64,000 nucleotides of DNA from Melioribacter roseus (GTDB taxonomy: Bacteria; Bacteroidota; Ignavibacteria; Ignavibacteriales; Melioribacteraceae): assembly GCA_020724265.1 (NCBI GenBank), contig DYHH01000003.1, forward strand, positions 1-64,000, in the 5' to 3' direction. Position numbers and translations under genes: made by a program. Under the pieces are notes generated by a model. The model was given only the letters and a program-made list of their open reading frames with translations. It was not told the DNA's origin and ran no database searches. Below are positions 62,369-64,000 of this stretch, piece by piece; positions within the stretch are counted from its first letter, which is position 1, and the number at the start of each line of letters is the position of its first letter.

Positions 62369-62410
62369 GAAGATGCTTGCCCTCCGAAGTTGACTTGTAA
62401 ACGAAGGAGG

Positions 62411-62443
62411 GACATTACATTCGTCGTAATAAAAGTAAAATAA
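62411..62443 (+). pseudogene. Vestigial PP2C C-terminal tail
   Basis: Thirty-three bases encode DITFVVIKVK and a stop, exactly the last ten residues shared by the phosphatases of this array. It follows the complete receptor by about 40 bases and is not in an open gene. It appears to be the leftover end of a deleted paralogue. A small CCCTCC/GGAGGG inverted repeat lies just before it (62380-62411). Confidence 0.75.
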
Positions 62444-62467
62444 TATTTCAATTTAAGTGAACTCTTA

Positions 62468-64000
62468 ATGAAAATAATTAAAAAGCTCTACATAATATTT
62501 ATCATAAGTTTTTTGTTTGTAAATGTCTTAGCACAAAATAAATACAAGACATTCGGCAATTCCGATATTGTGGAGTATAGAAGCAAGGACGGATTGCCGA
62601 CTAATAAATTTACCAACGCCATAAAAACAAATGATGGTTACATCTGGTTCTCCGGTCCGGAGGGAACTTTTAGATTTGACGGGTATGAATTTGCATTTGT
62701 AGGTGAGGAATATGGTATACCAGAAATGCAGTCGATCTATTATGACTCAACAAAAGATATGCTTTATTTCGCATCACCGGATAAGTTTGCAACTTTTGAC
62801 GGAGAAAATTTTAATTCATACGATGCATCGTCCGGGTATAAGTTGAACGAAAACCAAGGACAGCTTATAAGTTTTGTTAAGGGCGACAGCAAAGGTAGAA
62901 TATGGGTCGGATCATATACACCTTATACCGATAAAGTTTTCAACGGATCACTTCTTTATTACGAAGAAGGAAAGTTCACATTATTTGATTCAGAAACTTT
63001 TCCATTAGATAATGCAAGAAATTTTATTGAAACTCCATTCGGTGATTTGATATTTACCTCACATGGAAAGAATACTCAAAACGGTGACGGAGCATACATT
63101 GCTCTTTATAAGAATAATGTGTTTACAAGAATCGATAATTCTTTCGGATTCAATTACATTAATTCATTTATCGGAGATGAATATTCTTCATATATAGATT
63201 CGGAGGGAAATACATGGATTCCGTTCAGCGGAAATTTTGATTACGCAAGCGCAAAAGAAGTGAAAGGAACAGGTGTATTAATGTACGATGGGGATAGTTT
63301 TCATAATTATCCCGGTTTGGAATCTTATTTTGATAATGACTTAAGTGTAGTGGATGTGTTTTGCGATAACGATGATAACAAAGTATACGTAAATATTGAT
63401 TATATAACATCAACAGCTAAAAAAGTTTCTTCTTCCACCAAACCGATTCTTGAATTAAAAAATAATCGTTGGGAGCCGACAAAAATAATTGAAAAAATAA
63501 TAAGCACATCCGGCGGCGATAAATCGAGTTCGATATTTCAATATAATTTTTCAAGATTTTTAAAAAGTAAAACTCCGCCTTATCTCTCGTTAATTTTCGG
63601 AACAATCGGATTGTCACTTAGCTCGGTTGATCCAACTCAATTTTTTTCGAAAACACCGGATGGCTGGGAAAAATATGACGCTTATAACGGACTGCCCGTT
63701 CTTGATTTAGATAATAGTATTTTGATATCAACCGCAAAGGGAATGGGTTTTCTGACACCAAGTAATGCGGTGTTACTTGAGAACGAAGATGGTATTCTCG
63801 ATCCTGATATTCAAATCCCCGATCTATATGCGGATCGAAATGGTTTGGTCTGGATAAATTATTCTTATTCTCAAATACCGACATATGCTATTTTGAATAA
63901 TGTTGGATTAAATGTGTGGGACGGTAGTAAAATAAAAACTCTCACCACTTATGACGGACTTAAGAGTAACACAACTTTTTCGCCTTATCAAGACATCAAT
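62468..64000 (+). CDS. Propeller receptor (5), N-terminal part, runs off the window
   Basis: This frame is open from the ATG at 62468 to the window end (511 codons, no stop). A signal peptide (MKIIKKLYIIFIISFLFVN followed by VLAQ) leads into propeller repeats (DGLPTNKFTNAIKTNDGYI, then WFSGPEGTFRFDGYEF). This is the same N-terminal plan as the receptors before it, but with distinct sequence. The output domain lies outside the window. A PP2C is likely given the neighbours, but a histidine kinase cannot be excluded. Confidence 0.85.
   Translation, partial: MKIIKKLYIIFIISFLFVNVLAQNKYKTFGNSDIVEYRSKDGLPTNKFTNAIKTNDGYIWFSGPEGTFRFDGYEFAFVGEEYGIPEMQSIYYDSTKDMLYFASPDKFATFDGENFNSYDASSGYKLNENQGQLISFVKGDSKGRIWVGSYTPYTDKVFNGSLLYYEEGKFTLFDSETFPLDNARNFIETPFGDLIFTSHGKNTQNGDGAYIALYKNNVFTRIDNSFGFNYINSFIGDEYSSYIDSEGNTWIPFSGNFDYASAKEVKGTGVLMYDGDSFHNYPGLESYFDNDLSVVDVFCDNDDNKVYVNIDYITSTAKKVSSSTKPILELKNNRWEPTKIIEKIISTSGGDKSSSIFQYNFSRFLKSKTPPYLSLIFGTIGLSLSSVDPTQFFSKTPDGWEKYDAYNGLPVLDLDNSILISTAKGMGFLTPSNAVLLENEDGILDPDIQIPDLYADRNGLVWINYSYSQIPTYAILNNVGLNVWDGSKIKTLTTYDGLKSNTTFSPYQDIN

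Noticed and set aside
63225-63884. Three minus-strand frames near the window end
   Set aside because: They are shadows of the propeller receptor gene, which is open on the plus strand from 62468 to the end.

Overview
The window is AT-rich bacterial DNA. Several traits suggest a free-living member of the Bacteroidota/Ignavibacteria (Ignavibacteriales-like) lineage. These are secreted Bacteroidota-style peptidases with short signal peptides, two-component-regulator propeller (Reg_prop/Y_Y_Y) receptors, many SpoIIE-type PP2C phosphatases, a heme-bearing porin next to a multiheme cytochrome c, a few TAnnTTTG-like promoter boxes and GC-rich palindromic intergenic repeats. The lineage is inferred from gene content; there is no rRNA in the window to prove it.

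Layout. (1) 1-12770 is ordinary chromosome: the 3' end of a tRNA-Val, prolyl oligopeptidase, FkbM methyltransferase, a small membrane protein, a mono-heme porin plus five-heme cytochrome c pair, a MORN/TonB-C protein, an M49-like lipoprotein peptidase, a DUF6600 protein and an M28 peptidase. (2) 12996-23797 is a defence and addiction island. It holds a HicA-HicB-SecB-like toxin-antitoxin-chaperone operon bracketed by two copies of the 3' end of a DUF2188 gene, a SIR2-like/HerA pair, two unknown small genes, a PD-(D/E)XK-like protein and a fused Eco57I-type restriction-modification enzyme. (3) 24140-29527 is mixed accessory DNA: an alpha/beta hydrolase, an ImmA/IrrE peptidase, a small coiled-coil protein, a sigma-like protein, a degenerate 22-bp tandem repeat array and a DUF6266-like protein. 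(4) 29668-35108 is housekeeping: ribosomal protein L28, ferritin, an M14 carboxypeptidase, a LysE-type exporter, a lipoprotein, MtgA, a SET-domain protein and a secreted protein.

(5) 35646-64000 is the most striking part: about 28 kb of same-strand signalling genes. It opens with a complete partner-switching core (RsbW-like kinase, STAS antagonist, RsbU-like phosphatase). Then come four intact propeller-Y_Y_Y-transmembrane receptors whose cytoplasmic output is a PP2C phosphatase instead of the usual histidine kinase. Between them lie a soluble histidine kinase with nine tandem GAF domains, a stand-alone receiver, a receiver-PP2C protein and a SnoaL-like/GAF/PP2C protein. A fifth propeller protein runs off the window. 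My reading is that many periplasmic and cytoplasmic inputs converge, through PP2C dephosphorylation of STAS proteins, on one or a few RsbW-like kinases. No sigma factor lies beside the array, so the final output is not visible.

The array is still being reshaped by recombination. A perfect 685-bp direct repeat links the ends of two phosphatase genes with the starts of the following genes. A 131-codon stub joins a receptor N-terminus to a phosphatase C-terminus, and a ten-codon phosphatase tail survives as a vestige after the last complete receptor.
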